Notes under the pieces: generated by a model
Database searches by the model: none
What the model saw: the letters and a program-made list of their open reading frames with translations, nothing else
Told to the model about the DNA's origin: nothing
Assembly: GCF_001006285.1 (NCBI RefSeq)
Contig: NZ_LBBT01000241.1
Span: forward strand, 1 to 52,536
Source: Paraclostridium benzoelyticum
Lineage (GTDB): Bacteria; Bacillota; Clostridia; Peptostreptococcales; Peptostreptococcaceae
Direction of reading: 5' to 3'
DNA: 52,536 nt
Translations under genes and position numbers: made by a program
Shown: in pieces, positions 31,215 through 40,812 of the stretch
Position numbering within the stretch: the stretch's first letter is position 1
How the letters are laid out: each line of letters opens with the position of its first letter

Positions 31215-31350
31215 CTTGAGAGATGCGAAATGAAAGACAAGTAAAGTAATATCCTAGAGATAGGCGACGAGATGCCGATTTTTAAAAAAACACAACACAC
31301 CCGGAACTGTGTATCGGTATCAGTCGTGCGTAACCAAAAAAATTAAACGT
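31215..31350 (+). promoter_or_regulatory. S10-operon leader RNA (clostridial S10-leader type)
   Basis: GATGCCGAT (31271-31279) pairs with ATCGGTATC (31313-31321) and encloses an ACACA/TGTGT helix with a CCCGGAAC loop. A second stem, TCGTGCGT with ACGTACGA, spans about 31323-31354 just before the ribosome site. A leader RNA at this place has been described for Clostridia. Assignment is by position and pairing. Confidence 0.65.
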
Positions 31351-31372
31351 ACGATAAAGGAGGGAAACTAAA

Positions 31373-31684
31373 ATGGCTAACAATGGAAAAATAAGAATAA
31401 GATTAAAGTCATATGATCACAAATTATTAGATTTTTCAGCTGCTAAAATAGTTGAAACTGCTAAAAAAGCTGGATCACAAGTTTCAGGACCTGTGCCACT
31501 ACCAACTGAAAAGCAAGTTGTAACTATATTAAGAGCTGTACACAAGTATAAGGACTCTAGAGAGCAATTCGAAATGAGAACTCATAAGAGATTAATAGAC
31601 ATAGCAAACCCAACACCTAAGACAGTTGACTCATTAATGAAGTTAGACTTACCAGCTGGTGTTGATATAGAAATAAAGTTATAA
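31373..31684 (+). CDS. rpsJ: 30S ribosomal protein S10
   Basis: S10 is part of the 30S head and also the NusE partner in antitermination. The 103-residue protein shows the signature [20 protein letters not shown] (about residues 39-58). It opens the S10 operon. All eight of its isoleucines are coded by ATA. RBS AAGGAGGGA is well placed. Confidence 0.97.
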   Translation: MANNGKIRIRLKSYDHKLLDFSAAKIVETAKKAGSQVSGPVPLPTEKQVVTILRAVHKYKDSREQFEMRTHKRLIDIANPTPKTVDSLMKLDLPAGVDIEIKL

Positions 31685-31693
31685 GATAAGCCT

Positions 31694-31771
31694 CTAAGAT
31701 ACGATCCTATAAGGCAACTATCTTAGAATGATTATGAGAAATCATAATCCGCTGTAAGATTATAGGAGGTG
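31694..31771 (+). promoter_or_regulatory. Hairpins before rplC, possible translational switch
   Basis: Hairpin 1 is a perfect 8-bp stem, CTAAGATA/TATCTTAG (31694-31726). Hairpin 2 is GATTATGA/TCATAATC closed by a GAAA tetraloop (31730-31749). Its 3' arm contains ATAATC, which could instead pair with GATTAT at 31758-31763, right against the AGGAGG of rplC. The two folds exclude each other. Function is inferred. Confidence 0.45.
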
Positions 31772-31775
31772 CGAT

Positions 31776-32405
31776 ATGAAAGGAATATTAGGAAAAAAGT
31801 TAGGAATGACTCAAATATTCACTGAAGCAGGGAATGTAGTACCTGTAACTGTTGTTGAAGCAGGACCAGTAGTGGTTACTCAAATAAAAACAACAGAAAA
31901 AGAAGGATACAATGCAGTTCAAGTAGGTTTTGTAGATGCTAAAGAGAAATCTTTAAACAAGCCTCAAAAAGGACATCTTGCTGCTGCTAACGTATTAAAG
32001 AAACACTTAAAAGAATTCAGAATGGATTCAGTAGAAGAGTTCACAGTAGGACAAGAAATGAAAGCTGATATATTTGCAGCTGGAGAAATGATAGATGTTA
32101 CTGGAACAAGTAAAGGTAAGGGATTCCAAGGTCCAATAAAGAGACATGGTCAATCAAGAGGTCCTGAATCTCACGGTTCTAGATACCACAGAAGACCAGG
32201 TTCAATGGGAGCATGTTCTTTCCCAGGTAGAGTTTTCAAAAACAAAAAACTTGCTGGTCACATGGGTAGCGTTACAGTAACTGTTCAAAACTTAGAAGTA
32301 GTTAGAGTAGATGCTGATAAGAACCTTATATTAGTTAAGGGTGCTATACCAGGAGCTAAAGGTTCAGTAGTAACTATAAAAGAAGCAGTAAAGGCTTCTA
32401 AATAA
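31776..32405 (+). CDS. rplC: 50S ribosomal protein L3
   Basis: L3 is an early-assembly large-subunit protein whose extension reaches the peptidyl transferase centre. The 209-residue protein begins [15 protein letters not shown] and has the family signature near [19 protein letters not shown] (about residues 122-140), the region linked to pleuromutilin and linezolid effects. It follows rpsJ after 91 bases of structured RNA and has RBS AGGAGGTG. Confidence 0.97.
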   Translation: MKGILGKKLGMTQIFTEAGNVVPVTVVEAGPVVVTQIKTTEKEGYNAVQVGFVDAKEKSLNKPQKGHLAAANVLKKHLKEFRMDSVEEFTVGQEMKADIFAAGEMIDVTGTSKGKGFQGPIKRHGQSRGPESHGSRYHRRPGSMGACSFPGRVFKNKKLAGHMGSVTVTVQNLEVVRVDADKNLILVKGAIPGAKGSVVTIKEAVKASK

Positions 32406-32433
32406 TAACTAACCTAAGAAAGGAGGAAGCACA

Positions 32434-33057
32434 ATGCCAAAATTAAATATATTAAATGTTAATGGACAAAATGTTGGAGAAATCGAATTAGCAGAAGCTA
32501 TATTCGGTGTTGAAGTTAACGAGCACGTATTATACGAAGTAGTTAAAAATCAATTAGCAAACAAGAGACAAGGTACTCAATCTGCTAAAACTAGAGCAGA
32601 AGTTAGAGGTGGCGGAAGAAAACCTTGGAAACAAAAAGGAACTGGTAGAGCAAGACAAGGTTCTATAAGAGCTGTACAATGGGTTGGTGGAGGAGTTGCT
32701 TTTGCACCTAAGCCAAGAGATTACAGCTACACTTTACCAAAGAAAGTTAGAAGATTAGCTATAAAATCAGCTTTATCATCTAAAGTTCAAAACAACGAAA
32801 TAATAGTTTTAGATGCTTTAAACATGGAAGCTCCAAAAACTAAAGAATTCGTTCAAATATTAAAGAACATAAATGCTTCTAAGAAAGCTTTAGTAGTAAC
32901 AGCTGAAAAGAACGAGAACGTTGTAAAATCAGCTAGAAACATAGAAGGTGTTCAAGCTGCTACAGTTAACACTATAAACGTTTATGACATATTAAAGTAC
33001 GATACTTTCGTAATAACTACAGATGCAGTTAAGAAAGTGGAGGAGGTGTACGCATAA
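32434..33057 (+). CDS. rplD: 50S ribosomal protein L4
   Basis: L4 lines the peptide exit tunnel; in E. coli it also represses the S10 operon. The 207-residue protein has the conserved loop [20 protein letters not shown] (about residues 58-77), the site of macrolide-resistance changes, which looks wild type. RBS AAAGGAGGAA is strong. Its stop overlaps the rplW start by one base. Confidence 0.97.
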   Translation: MPKLNILNVNGQNVGEIELAEAIFGVEVNEHVLYEVVKNQLANKRQGTQSAKTRAEVRGGGRKPWKQKGTGRARQGSIRAVQWVGGGVAFAPKPRDYSYTLPKKVRRLAIKSALSSKVQNNEIIVLDALNMEAPKTKEFVQILKNINASKKALVVTAEKNENVVKSARNIEGVQAATVNTINVYDILKYDTFVITTDAVKKVEEVYA

Positions 33058-33347
33058 TGACTAATCCACATGATATAATAATGAAACCAGTTGTAACTGA
33101 ACAAAGTATGACTGAAATGGTTGAGAAGAAATACACTTTTGTTGTTGCTAAAAGCGCAAACAAAACTGAAATAAAGAAAGCTGTAGAAAGCATATTCGGA
33201 GTTAAAGTTGATAAAGTAAATACTTTAAACTACGATGGAAAAGTTAAGAGAATGGGTAGAAACGAAGGAAGAACTGCAAGTTTCAAGAAAGCAGTAGTTA
33301 AGTTAGCTGCTGATAGTAAAGAAATAGAATTCTTCCAAGGTATGTAA
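33057..33347 (+). CDS. rplW: 50S ribosomal protein L23
   Basis: L23 sits at the tunnel exit and docks trigger factor and SRP. The 96-residue protein begins [18 protein letters not shown] and contains [22 protein letters not shown], the family core. Its ATG shares one base with the rplD stop (TAATG), and AGGAGGTG inside rplD is its ribosome site, so translation is coupled. Confidence 0.97.
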   Translation: MTNPHDIIMKPVVTEQSMTEMVEKKYTFVVAKSANKTEIKKAVESIFGVKVDKVNTLNYDGKVKRMGRNEGRTASFKKAVVKLAADSKEIEFFQGM

Positions 33348-33378
33348 TTAACCTTAATAAACAAAGGAGGGAAAACAG

Positions 33379-34209
33379 ATGGCTATAAAAAAGTTTAGAC
33401 CAACTTCTCCTGCCTTAAGACAAATGACAGTTTTAGTTTCTGATGAAATAACTTGTAATGAACCAGAAAGATCTCTTTTAGTTTCATTAAAAAAGAATTC
33501 TGGAAGAAACGTACATGGTAAAATAACTGTTCGTCACAGAGGTGGAGGAAACAGAAGAAAATATAGAATAATAGATTTCAAGAGAAATAAAGATGGAATA
33601 CCTGCTAAGGTTGCTACTGTTGAGTATGATCCAAATAGAACTGCTAACATAGCATTATTAAACTATGCTGACGGTGAAAAAAGATATATACTAGCTCCAG
33701 TTGGAATACAAGTTGGAGATACTATATTATCAGGACCAGAAGCTGATATAAAGCCAGGTAACGCAATGGCATTAAAAGATATGCCAGTTGGTACAGTAGT
33801 ACACAACGTTGAATTAAAGCCAGGAAAAGGAGCTCAGTTAGTTAGATCTGCTGGAGCATCTGCTCAATTAATGGCTAAAGAAGGAAAAACAGCATTACTA
33901 AGATTACCATCAGGTGAAATGAGATTAGTAAGCATAAATTGTAAAGCTACAATAGGACAAGTTGGAAACTTAGAACACGGTAACGTTGTTATAGGTAAAG
34001 CTGGTAGAAAAAGACATATGGGTATAAGACCTACAGTTAGAGGTTCTGTAATGAACCCTTGTGACCATCCACACGGTGGAGGGGAAGGTAGATCTCCAAT
34101 AGGTAGAGCTAATCCAGTTACTCCTTGGGGTAAACCAGCACTTGGATATAAAACTAGAAAGAAAAATAAAGCTTCTGATAAGTTAATCGTATCAAGAAGA
34201 ACTAAGTAA
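33379..34209 (+). CDS. rplB: 50S ribosomal protein L2
   Basis: L2 is needed for subunit joining and peptidyl transferase function. The 276-residue protein ends with the universal signature [19 protein letters not shown] (about residues 223-241), containing the functionally important histidine. RBS AAAGGAGGG is close upstream. Position between L23 and S19 is canonical. Confidence 0.97.
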   Translation: MAIKKFRPTSPALRQMTVLVSDEITCNEPERSLLVSLKKNSGRNVHGKITVRHRGGGNRRKYRIIDFKRNKDGIPAKVATVEYDPNRTANIALLNYADGEKRYILAPVGIQVGDTILSGPEADIKPGNAMALKDMPVGTVVHNVELKPGKGAQLVRSAGASAQLMAKEGKTALLRLPSGEMRLVSINCKATIGQVGNLEHGNVVIGKAGRKRHMGIRPTVRGSVMNPCDHPHGGGEGRSPIGRANPVTPWGKPALGYKTRKKNKASDKLIVSRRTK

Positions 34210-34242
34210 TAGATTTATTTTTGCTCGAAAGGAGGAAATAAA

Positions 34243-34524
34243 ATGTCAAGATCAACTAAAAAAGGACCTTTTATACATGCAAGACTTTTAAAGAAGATAG
34301 AAGATATGAATGCTTCTGGAAATAGAGAAGTTATAAAGACTTGGTCAAGATCTTCAACTATATTCCCACAAATGGTTGAACATACAATAGCTGTACATGA
34401 TGGAAGAAAACATGTGCCAGTTTATATAACTGAAGATATGGTTGGACACAAGTTAGGTGAATTCGTTCCTACAAGAACTTTCAAAGGGCACAAGGACGAC
34501 GAAAAATCTAATAAGAGAAGATAA
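34243..34524 (+). CDS. rpsS: 30S ribosomal protein S19
   Basis: S19 binds 16S rRNA in the head with S13 near the A-site finger. The 93-residue protein begins [18 protein letters not shown] and contains the signature [21 protein letters not shown] (split here at about residues 57-77). RBS AAAGGAGGAAA precedes the ATG. Confidence 0.97.
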   Translation: MSRSTKKGPFIHARLLKKIEDMNASGNREVIKTWSRSSTIFPQMVEHTIAVHDGRKHVPVYITEDMVGHKLGEFVPTRTFKGHKDDEKSNKRR

Positions 34525-34557
34525 TTAAAGATCTAACTAAGGAAGGAGGAAATTGTA

Positions 34558-34893
34558 ATGGAAGCAAAAGCTACTGCAAAATACGTACGTGTATCACCTA
34601 GAAAAGCAGGTCAAATATGCGGCCTTGTTAGAGGAAAAAATGTTGATGAAGCTTTAGCAATATTAAAGTATACTCCAAGAGGAGCTGCTTCAATAATAGC
34701 TAAGGTTGTAAAATCAGCGAAAGCTAATGCAGAAAACAATCACGAGATGGATGTTGAAAATTTATATATAGCTTCAATAGTTGCTAATCAAGGACCAACT
34801 ATGAAGAGATTCATGCCTAGAGCTATGGGTCGTGCAACTATGATAAGAAAGAGAACTTCACATATAGAGGTTGTTCTTAAAGAGAAAAAATAA
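34558..34893 (+). CDS. rplV: 50S ribosomal protein L22
   Basis: L22 lines the exit tunnel opposite L4. The 111-residue protein has the conserved [19 protein letters not shown] near its start and the tunnel hairpin with [19 protein letters not shown] (about residues 82-100). No duplication or deletion of the macrolide-linked loop is seen. RBS GGAGGAAA is present. Confidence 0.97.
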   Translation: MEAKATAKYVRVSPRKAGQICGLVRGKNVDEALAILKYTPRGAASIIAKVVKSAKANAENNHEMDVENLYIASIVANQGPTMKRFMPRAMGRATMIRKRTSHIEVVLKEKK

Positions 34894-34914
34894 TAATAGA
34901 TAGGAGGGAAACAC

Positions 34915-35715
34915 ATGGGTCAAAAGGTTAATCCACACGGTTTAAGAGTCGGTGTTATAAAGGACTGGGACTCAAGATGGTTCGCAACTGATAAAAAAGA
35001 GTTCGGAAACTTATTATTAGAAGACCATAATATACGTAAATTCTTAAAGAATAAATTATACTCAGCTGGTGTTGCTAAGATAGAAATAGAAAGATCAGCA
35101 AACAAATTAAAGCTAGACTTACACGTTGCTAAGCCAGGTGTAGTTATAGGTAAAGGTGGAGCTGGAATAGAAGCTCTTAAAGCTGAGTTAGAAAAAATGA
35201 CTAAAAAAAATGTTATAGTTAACATAGTAGAAGTTAGAAACCCTGATAAAGAAGCTCAATTAGTAGCAGAAAATATAGCTTTAGCTATAGAAAGAAGGGT
35301 TGCTTTCAGAAGAGCTATGAAGCAAGCAATACAAAGAGCTATGAAATCAGGAGTTAAAGGTATAAAAGTATCTGCTTCTGGTAGACTTGGTGGAGCTGAA
35401 ATGGCTAGAACTGAAGGATACAGCGAAGGAAATGTACCTCTTCAAACAATAAGATCTGACATAGAGTACGGATTTGCTGAAGCAAACACTACTTATGGAA
35501 AGACTGGTATCAAAGTTTGGATATGCAACGGAGAAGTTTTACCAACTAGAAACGGTGTAAACCCAAGAGAAGATAGAAGAGATAACAATAGAAGAGATAG
35601 AAGAGACAACAGAAGAAACGATAGAAGAAACGACAGAAGAAATGATAGATCTAACAACAACAGATCAAACAACAGAGGACCAAGACCTCAAAGAACTGAG
35701 AATAAACAAGCTTAA
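34915..35715 (+). CDS. rpsC: 30S ribosomal protein S3 with extended basic C-terminus
   Basis: S3 guards the mRNA entry tunnel and has helicase activity with S4. The KH domain is seen near [20 protein letters not shown] (about residues 75-94), followed by the C-terminal domain with [15 protein letters not shown]. The 266-residue length is about 50 more than common. The extra part after about residue 211 is a low-complexity tail of Arg, Asn and Asp with repeated RRND units, ending [13 protein letters not shown]. The DNA has the same codon style as the rest, so it is not a frame error. Confidence 0.97.
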   Translation: MGQKVNPHGLRVGVIKDWDSRWFATDKKEFGNLLLEDHNIRKFLKNKLYSAGVAKIEIERSANKLKLDLHVAKPGVVIGKGGAGIEALKAELEKMTKKNVIVNIVEVRNPDKEAQLVAENIALAIERRVAFRRAMKQAIQRAMKSGVKGIKVSASGRLGGAEMARTEGYSEGNVPLQTIRSDIEYGFAEANTTYGKTGIKVWICNGEVLPTRNGVNPREDRRDNNRRDRRDNRRNDRRNDRRNDRSNNNRSNNRGPRPQRTENKQA

Positions 35716-35748
35716 TAGAAGCACAGTTAAGGAAGGAGGAAAATACTC

Positions 35749-36180
35749 ATGTTAATGCCAAAAAGAGTAAAACGTCGTAGAGTACACAGAGGTAGCTTAG
35801 CTGGAAAGGCTCATAAAGGTAACAAAGTTACTTATGGAGAGTTCGGTTTAGTTGCTTTAGAGCCATCTTGGATAACTTCTAACCAAATAGAAGCTGCCAG
35901 AATAGCTATGACTAGATATATAAAAAGAGGGGGAAAAGTTTGGATAAAGATATTCCCTCACAAACCAGTAACAAGAAAACCTGCAGAAACTCGTATGGGT
36001 GCTGGTAAAGGTTCACCAGAATACTGGGTAGCAGTAGTTAAACCAGGAAGAGTTATGTTCGAATTAGCAGGTGTTTCAGAAGATAAAGCTAGAGAAGCAA
36101 TGAGACTTGCTATGCATAAACTTCCAGTTAAATGTAAGTTTGTGAAACGTGAAGATTTAGAAGTAGAGGGTGGTGAATAG
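35749..36180 (+). CDS. rplP: 50S ribosomal protein L16
   Basis: L16 helps shape the A site and the 5S/23S junction. The 143-residue protein has the family signatures [19 protein letters not shown] (about residues 62-80) and [30 protein letters not shown] is the usual start, and AGGAGG is 9 bases before the first ATG; the second ATG is too far away. The rpmC ribosome site lies in its last codons. Confidence 0.97.
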   Translation: MLMPKRVKRRRVHRGSLAGKAHKGNKVTYGEFGLVALEPSWITSNQIEAARIAMTRYIKRGGKVWIKIFPHKPVTRKPAETRMGAGKGSPEYWVAVVKPGRVMFELAGVSEDKAREAMRLAMHKLPVKCKFVKREDLEVEGGE

Positions 36181-36181
36181 G

Positions 36182-36385
36182 ATGAAAGCTAAAGAACTAA
36201 GAGATTTAACAAGCGAAGAGTTAATGAACAAGTTAAATGGTTTTAAAAGTGAATTATTTAGCTTAAGATTCCAATTAGCTACTGGTCAATTAGAAAACAC
36301 AGCAAGAATCAAGTTCGTTAAGAAAGATATAGCTAGAGTTAAAACTATACTTGCTGAAAGAAAGTTAAACGAAACTAGAGCTTAA
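36182..36385 (+). CDS. rpmC: 50S ribosomal protein L29
   Basis: L29 sits beside L23 at the tunnel exit. The 67-residue, mostly helical protein starts [14 protein letters not shown] and contains the conserved [18 protein letters not shown] 36182 is one base past the rplP stop; the in-frame GTG 12 bases upstream lies within the AGGGTGGTGA ribosome site inside rplP. Confidence 0.97.
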   Translation: MKAKELRDLTSEELMNKLNGFKSELFSLRFQLATGQLENTARIKFVKKDIARVKTILAERKLNETRA

Positions 36386-36408
36386 TTTTGGAAAGGAGGC
36401 TGTCAAAC

Positions 36409-36663
36409 ATGGAAAGAGGAAGAAGAAAAGTAAGAGTAGGCCGTGTTGTTAGTAATAAAATGGAAAAAACAATAGTTGTTGCTGTTGAAGATTTCGTACG
36501 TCATCCATTATATAACAAGCCAGTTAAGAGAACTAAGAAATTTAAGGCTCACGATGAGAACAACGTATGTAGCATCGGAGATAGAGTAAGAATAATGGAA
36601 ACTAGACCTTTATCTAAAGACAAGAGATTCAGACTAGTTGACGTTATAGAGAAAGTTAAGTAG
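36409..36663 (+). CDS. rpsQ: 30S ribosomal protein S17
   Basis: S17 is an early-assembly OB-fold protein of the 30S body. The 84-residue protein has the core [18 protein letters not shown] and the signature [20 protein letters not shown] (about residues 57-76). AAAGGAGG is 9 bases before ATG 36409, so upstream in-frame codons are untranslated. Confidence 0.97.
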   Translation: MERGRRKVRVGRVVSNKMEKTIVVAVEDFVRHPLYNKPVKRTKKFKAHDENNVCSIGDRVRIMETRPLSKDKRFRLVDVIEKVK

Positions 36664-36688
36664 TTTGTAGAGAAGGAGGGATTACGAT

Positions 36689-37057
36689 ATGATACAACAA
36701 GAATCACGTCTAAGAGTTGCTGATAACTCAGGAGCTAAAGAACTTTTAACTATCCGTGTATTAGGCGGAAGTAAAAGAAGATATGGTAACATAGGTGACG
36801 TTATAGTTGCAACTGTTAAAAGTGCAACACCAGGTGGAGTTGTAAAAAAAGGTAAAGTAGTTAAAGCTGTTATAGTAAGAACTAAGCAAGGCGTAAGACG
36901 TAAAGATGGTAGTTATATATCATTCGACGAGAATGCTGCAGTTATCATAAAAGATGATAAAACTCCAGTAGGAACTCGTATATTCGGGCCTGTTGCTAGA
37001 GAGTTAAGAGACAACGACTTTATGAAGATAGTATCTCTTGCTCCAGAAGTACTATAA
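36689..37057 (+). CDS. rplN: 50S ribosomal protein L14
   Basis: L14 forms an intersubunit bridge and is bound by the silencing factor RsfS. The 122-residue length and start [19 protein letters not shown] are typical, and the signature [16 protein letters not shown] follows. RBS AAGGAGGGA is present. rplX starts 19 bases after the stop. Confidence 0.97.
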   Translation: MIQQESRLRVADNSGAKELLTIRVLGGSKRRYGNIGDVIVATVKSATPGGVVKKGKVVKAVIVRTKQGVRRKDGSYISFDENAAVIIKDDKTPVGTRIFGPVARELRDNDFMKIVSLAPEVL

Positions 37058-37076
37058 TAAGGAGGTGCAATAGGAC

Positions 37077-37385
37077 ATGATGCGTGTTAAAAAAGGTGAC
37101 ACTGTTGTAGTTATAGCAGGAAAAGATAAAGGTAAAAAAGGTACAGTTGCTAAGGTTTTCACTAAAACTAATAAAGTATTAGTTGAAGGTGTTAACGTTA
37201 TAACTAAACACCAAAAGCCAACTGCTGTTAACCCACAAGGTGGAATAATAAATAAAGAAGCCCCAATACACATATCTAACGTAATGCCAGTAGATCCTGA
37301 AACAGGAAAAGGTACTAGAGTTAGAGTTGAAGTTAAAGATGGGCAAAAAGTTAGAGTATCAGTAAAGAGCGGAAAAGAATTATAA
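37077..37385 (+). CDS. rplX: 50S ribosomal protein L24
   Basis: L24 initiates 50S assembly and lies near the tunnel exit. The 102-residue protein has the KOW motif [20 protein letters not shown] (residues about 5-24). Two ATG codons stand in tandem; the first is given, with AAGGAGGTG 10 bases upstream, and the second would shorten the protein by one residue. Confidence 0.96.
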   Translation: MMRVKKGDTVVVIAGKDKGKKGTVAKVFTKTNKVLVEGVNVITKHQKPTAVNPQGGIINKEAPIHISNVMPVDPETGKGTRVRVEVKDGQKVRVSVKSGKEL

Positions 37386-37409
37386 TAAGCTTGAAAGGAG
37401 GGACCACAA

Positions 37410-37952
37410 ATGACTTCTAGATTACAAGAAAAATATGTTAAAGAAGTTGCTCCAGCTTTAATGGAGAAATTTGGATACAAAAATGTTATGGAAATACCTA
37501 AGTTAGAGAAAATAGTAATAAACATGGGTATAGGTGATGCAAGAGAAAATCCAAAAGGATTAGAAGCTGCAGTTGCAGAATTAGAAATGATATCTGGACA
37601 AAAGCCAGTTATAACAAAGGCTAGAAAATCAGTAGCTAACTTCAAATTAAGAGAAGGAATGCCTGTTGGAACTAAAGTTACTTTAAGAGCTGACAAGATG
37701 TTCTACTTCATGGACAAGTTAGTAAACATTTCTTTACCAAGAGTTAGGGACTTCAGAGGAGTTAATGCTAATGCATTCGATGGAAGAGGAAACTACGCTT
37801 TAGGATTAAAAGAGCAATTTATATTCCCTGAAATAGAGTACGACAAGGTTGACAAAGTAAGAGGAATGGATGTAATATTCGTAACTACGGCTAAAACTGA
37901 TGAAGAAGCTAGTGAGTTATTAAGATTATTAGGAATGCCATATTCTAAGTAA
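37410..37952 (+). CDS. rplE: 50S ribosomal protein L5
   Basis: L5 binds 5S rRNA in the central protuberance. The 180-residue protein has the signature [18 protein letters not shown] (about residues 31-48) and [20 protein letters not shown] near 112-131. RBS AAAGGAGGGA precedes the ATG. A long open frame on the opposite strand here is a shadow of this gene. Confidence 0.97.
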   Translation: MTSRLQEKYVKEVAPALMEKFGYKNVMEIPKLEKIVINMGIGDARENPKGLEAAVAELEMISGQKPVITKARKSVANFKLREGMPVGTKVTLRADKMFYFMDKLVNISLPRVRDFRGVNANAFDGRGNYALGLKEQFIFPEIEYDKVDKVRGMDVIFVTTAKTDEEASELLRLLGMPYSK

Positions 37953-37969
37953 ATAAAGGAGGGATTCCA

Positions 37970-38155
37970 GTGGCTAGAAAAGCGATGGTTGTAAAACAAC
38001 AAAAAAAGCAAAAGTACGCAACTAGAGAGTACACTAGATGTACAATATGTGGTAGACCACACTCTGTGCTAAGAAAATTCGGTATATGCCGTATATGCTT
38101 TAGAGAATTAGCTTATAAAGGTCAAATACCTGGTGTAAGAAAAGCAAGTTGGTAA
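37970..38155 (+). CDS. rpsN: 30S ribosomal protein S14, zinc-binding type Z
   Basis: S14 belongs to the 30S head. At 61 residues this is the short zinc form, with CxxC pairs at Cys24/27 and Cys40/43 ([19 protein letters not shown]). The start is GTG, as AAAGGAGGGA lies 7 bases upstream and no ATG fits. It lies in the usual place between L5 and S8. Confidence 0.96.
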   Translation: MARKAMVVKQQKKQKYATREYTRCTICGRPHSVLRKFGICRICFRELAYKGQIPGVRKASW

Positions 38156-38187
38156 GACTTGGTTAAAATGGAAGGAGGTTTACAATT

Positions 38188-38586
38188 ATGACAATGACAG
38201 ATCCAATAGCAGATATGTTAACACGTATAAGAAATGCTAACATGGTTAAGCATGAAACTGTTGATGTTCCTGCTTCTAATATGAAGAAAGAATTAGCTAG
38301 AATCTTATTAGAAGAAGGTTTCATAAGAGGGTACGATGTTATAGAAGATGGAAAGCAAGGAATAATAAGAATACAATTAAAGTACGGACAAATAGGCGAG
38401 AGAGTTATAACAGGATTAAAGAGAATATCTAAGCCTGGTATGAGAGTTTACGCTGCTAAAGAAGAATTACCAAAAGTATTAAACGGATTAGGTATATCAA
38501 TAATATCTACTTCTAAGGGTATATTAACTGACAAGCAAGCTAGAAATGCAGGCGTTGGTGGAGAAGTAATCTGCTACGTTTGGTAA
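38188..38586 (+). CDS. rpsH: 30S ribosomal protein S8
   Basis: S8 binds the central 16S domain and, in E. coli, represses the spc operon at the L5 region. The 132-residue protein has [19 protein letters not shown] at the start and the C-terminal signature [20 protein letters not shown]. The first ATG is used (AGGAGG 9 bases upstream); a second ATG two codons later is possible. Confidence 0.97.
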   Translation: MTMTDPIADMLTRIRNANMVKHETVDVPASNMKKELARILLEEGFIRGYDVIEDGKQGIIRIQLKYGQIGERVITGLKRISKPGMRVYAAKEELPKVLNGLGISIISTSKGILTDKQARNAGVGGEVICYVW

Positions 38587-38616
38587 TAAAAACGAACAAT
38601 GTAAGGAGGTGCAACT

Positions 38617-39159
38617 ATGTCAAGAATAGGTGTTAAGCCAATAAACGTTCCTGCAGGTGTTGAAATAACTATAGCTGAAGATAACTTAGTTACAGTAAAA
38701 GGACCAAAAGGAACTTTAGAAAAGCAATTCAGTAATGAATTAGCTATAAAAAAAGAAGAAAATACTGTATTAGTTGAGAGACCAACTAATAATAAAAAAC
38801 ATAGATCTTTACACGGATTAACTAGAACTTTAATAGATAATATGGTAGTAGGTGTTACTACTGGATTCGAAAAGAAGTTAGAGTTAGTTGGTGTTGGGTA
38901 CAGAGCTCAAAAACAAGGAAACAAGTTAGTTATGAACTTAGGATACTCTCATCCAGTTGAGATGGTAGATCCAGAAGGAATAACTGTTGAAGCTCCAAAC
39001 CAAACTGAATTAGTTGTTAAAGGAATCGACAAGCAATTAGTAGGTAACTATGCTGCTAAGATAAGAGCTTGGAGAGAGCCAGAGCCATACAAAGGTAAAG
39101 GTATAAGATACGCTGGTGAAGTTGTAAGACGTAAAGAAGGTAAAACTGGTAAGAAATAA
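38617..39159 (+). CDS. rplF: 50S ribosomal protein L6
   Basis: L6 lies near the factor-binding site and the sarcin-ricin loop. The 180-residue protein has two related domains and ends with the signature [20 protein letters not shown] (about residues 154-173). RBS AAGGAGGTG precedes the ATG. Confidence 0.97.
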   Translation: MSRIGVKPINVPAGVEITIAEDNLVTVKGPKGTLEKQFSNELAIKKEENTVLVERPTNNKKHRSLHGLTRTLIDNMVVGVTTGFEKKLELVGVGYRAQKQGNKLVMNLGYSHPVEMVDPEGITVEAPNQTELVVKGIDKQLVGNYAAKIRAWREPEPYKGKGIRYAGEVVRRKEGKTGKK

Positions 39160-39193
39160 TACCAAACATAAAAGCTAGAAAGGAGTGATCTCT

Positions 39194-39562
39194 GTGTTTA
39201 AAAAAGCTAACAAAAACGCAAATAGACTTCAAAGACATAAGAGAGTTCGTAGAAAAATAACTGGAACTACTCAAAGACCAAGATTATGTATATTTAGAAG
39301 TTCTAATAACATATATGCTCAAATAATAGATGATACAAACAGAGTAACTGTTGTTTCTGCATCTTCTTTAGAAGCTGAAATAAAAGGTGCTGTTAATCAC
39401 TGTGGAAATAAAGAAGCAGCTAAAAAAGTTGGAGAACTTGTTGCTAAGAGAGCTGTAGAGAAAGGTATAACTGAAGTTGTATTTGACAGAGGTGGATACT
39501 TATATCACGGAAGAGTTCAAGAATTAGCAGAAGGTGCTAGAGAAGCTGGACTTAAGTTCTAA
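39194..39562 (+). CDS. rplR: 50S ribosomal protein L18
   Basis: L18 binds 5S rRNA with L5. The 122-residue protein has the basic N-terminus [20 protein letters not shown] and ends in the family signature [20 protein letters not shown]. The start is GTG 39194 because AAGGAGTGA ends 5 bases before it; another in-frame GTG lies inside that ribosome site. Confidence 0.95.
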   Translation: MFKKANKNANRLQRHKRVRRKITGTTQRPRLCIFRSSNNIYAQIIDDTNRVTVVSASSLEAEIKGAVNHCGNKEAAKKVGELVAKRAVEKGITEVVFDRGGYLYHGRVQELAEGAREAGLKF

Positions 39563-39580
39563 TACAAAGGAGGGAAAATA

Positions 39581-40090
39581 ATGCTACGTCGTAAACCAAT
39601 AGATGCAAGACAACTTGATCTTCAAGAGAAAGTTATCGAAGTAAGACGTGTTACTAAGGTTGTTAAAGGTGGTAGAAACTTTAGATTTGCAGCTTTAGTA
39701 GTTGTTGGAGATGAAAACGGACACGTTGGTATAGGTGCTGGTAAAGCTATGGAAGTACCAGATGCTATAAGAAAAGCAGTTGAAGATGCTAAGAAGAATT
39801 TAATAACTGTACCTATGGTTGGTACAACTATACCTCACCAAACAAACGGACATTTTGGTGCTGGAAAAATATTAATAATGCCTGCTGCTCAAGGTACAGG
39901 AGTTATAGCTGGGGGACCTGCTAGAGCTGTACTTGAATTAGCTGGATTAAAGGATGTTAGAGCTAAATCTTTAGGAACTAACAACCCAAGAAACATGGTA
40001 AATGCTACAATAGAAGGTTTAAAATCTTTAAGAACAGCTGAAGATATAGCTAAACTTAGAGGTAAAAAAGTAGAAGATCTTCTAGGGTAA
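39581..40090 (+). CDS. rpsE: 30S ribosomal protein S5
   Basis: S5 controls decoding accuracy with S4 and S12. The 169-residue protein holds the signature [20 protein letters not shown] (about residues 22-41), and the spectinomycin-contact loop VVKGGR is wild type. RBS AAAGGAGGGAAA is present. rpmD starts 15 bases later. Confidence 0.97.
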   Translation: MLRRKPIDARQLDLQEKVIEVRRVTKVVKGGRNFRFAALVVVGDENGHVGIGAGKAMEVPDAIRKAVEDAKKNLITVPMVGTTIPHQTNGHFGAGKILIMPAAQGTGVIAGGPARAVLELAGLKDVRAKSLGTNNPRNMVNATIEGLKSLRTAEDIAKLRGKKVEDLLG

Positions 40091-40105
40091 GGAGGTAGTA
40101 AAAAA

Positions 40106-40291
40106 ATGGCTAAATTACAAATAAAGTTAGTTAGAAGTACAATAGGAACTACTCCTAACCAAAGAAAGAACGTAGAAGCGTTAGGATTAAGAAAAAGAGA
40201 GCAAGTAGTTGTTAAAGAAGACAACGCTCAAATGAGAGGTATAATAGCTAAAGTTAGTCACTTAGTAGAAGTTACTGAAATAGCTGAATAA
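40106..40291 (+). CDS. rpmD: 50S ribosomal protein L30
   Basis: L30 is a small surface protein of the large subunit. The 61-residue product contains [20 protein letters not shown] (about residues 7-26), matching the family core. The ATG is preceded by AAGGAGGTAG that begins at the rpsE stop. Confidence 0.96.
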   Translation: MAKLQIKLVRSTIGTTPNQRKNVEALGLRKREQVVVKEDNAQMRGIIAKVSHLVEVTEIAE

Positions 40292-40324
40292 TAATTTAAA
40301 CAAATACTAAGGGAGGTGCAATCC

Positions 40325-40768
40325 ATGAAGTTACATGAATTAAGACCTGCTGAAGGTGCAGTTTCTTCTAAAAAAAGATTAGGAAGAGGTACTGCTACTG
40401 GACAAGGTAAAACTTCAGGACGTGGACAAAAAGGTCAAAAGTCTCGTTCAGGTGGTGGAGTAAGAGTTGGATTCGAAGGTGGACAAATGCCACTTGCTAG
40501 AAGACTTCCTAAGAGAGGATTCAAGAATCCTTGTAAGAAAGTTTACTCACTAGTTAACGTAGAAACTTTAAATAGATTCGAAAACGGAACAGAAATAACA
40601 GCTGAATTACTTAAGTCAACTGGAGTAATAAGCAAAATAGAAAAAGACGGCGTTAAAATCTTAGGTGAAGGTAACTTAGAAAGAGCTTTAACTATAAAAG
40701 CTGCTAAGTTTACTGCTTCAGCGCAAGAAAAAATAGAAAAAGCTGGAGGAAAAGCAGAATTAGTTTAA
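40325..40768 (+). CDS. rplO: 50S ribosomal protein L15
   Basis: L15 is an assembly protein contacting many parts of 23S rRNA. The 147-residue protein has the Gly/Arg-rich N-terminal extension ([20 protein letters not shown]) and the family end with AGGKAEL. ATG 40325 follows GGGAGGTG; the GTG 9 bases before it is part of that site. Confidence 0.97.
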   Translation: MKLHELRPAEGAVSSKKRLGRGTATGQGKTSGRGQKGQKSRSGGGVRVGFEGGQMPLARRLPKRGFKNPCKKVYSLVNVETLNRFENGTEITAELLKSTGVISKIEKDGVKILGEGNLERALTIKAAKFTASAQEKIEKAGGKAELV

Positions 40769-40812
40769 TCTAATCTGCTAACTCTTGGCCATAAGGCAGG
40801 GGTGAGTTTAAC

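Noticed and set aside
35560..35700. Short tandem-like DNA repeats near the end of rpsC, CRISPR-like at a glance
   Set aside because: The units are 12-15 bases, in frame, and code for the RRND tail; there are no spacers of constant length and no cas genes.
37052..37696. 214-codon open frame on the minus strand over rplX and rplE
   Set aside because: It spans two certain ribosomal protein genes in antisense and has no ribosome site; AT-rich coding DNA commonly leaves such frames open.
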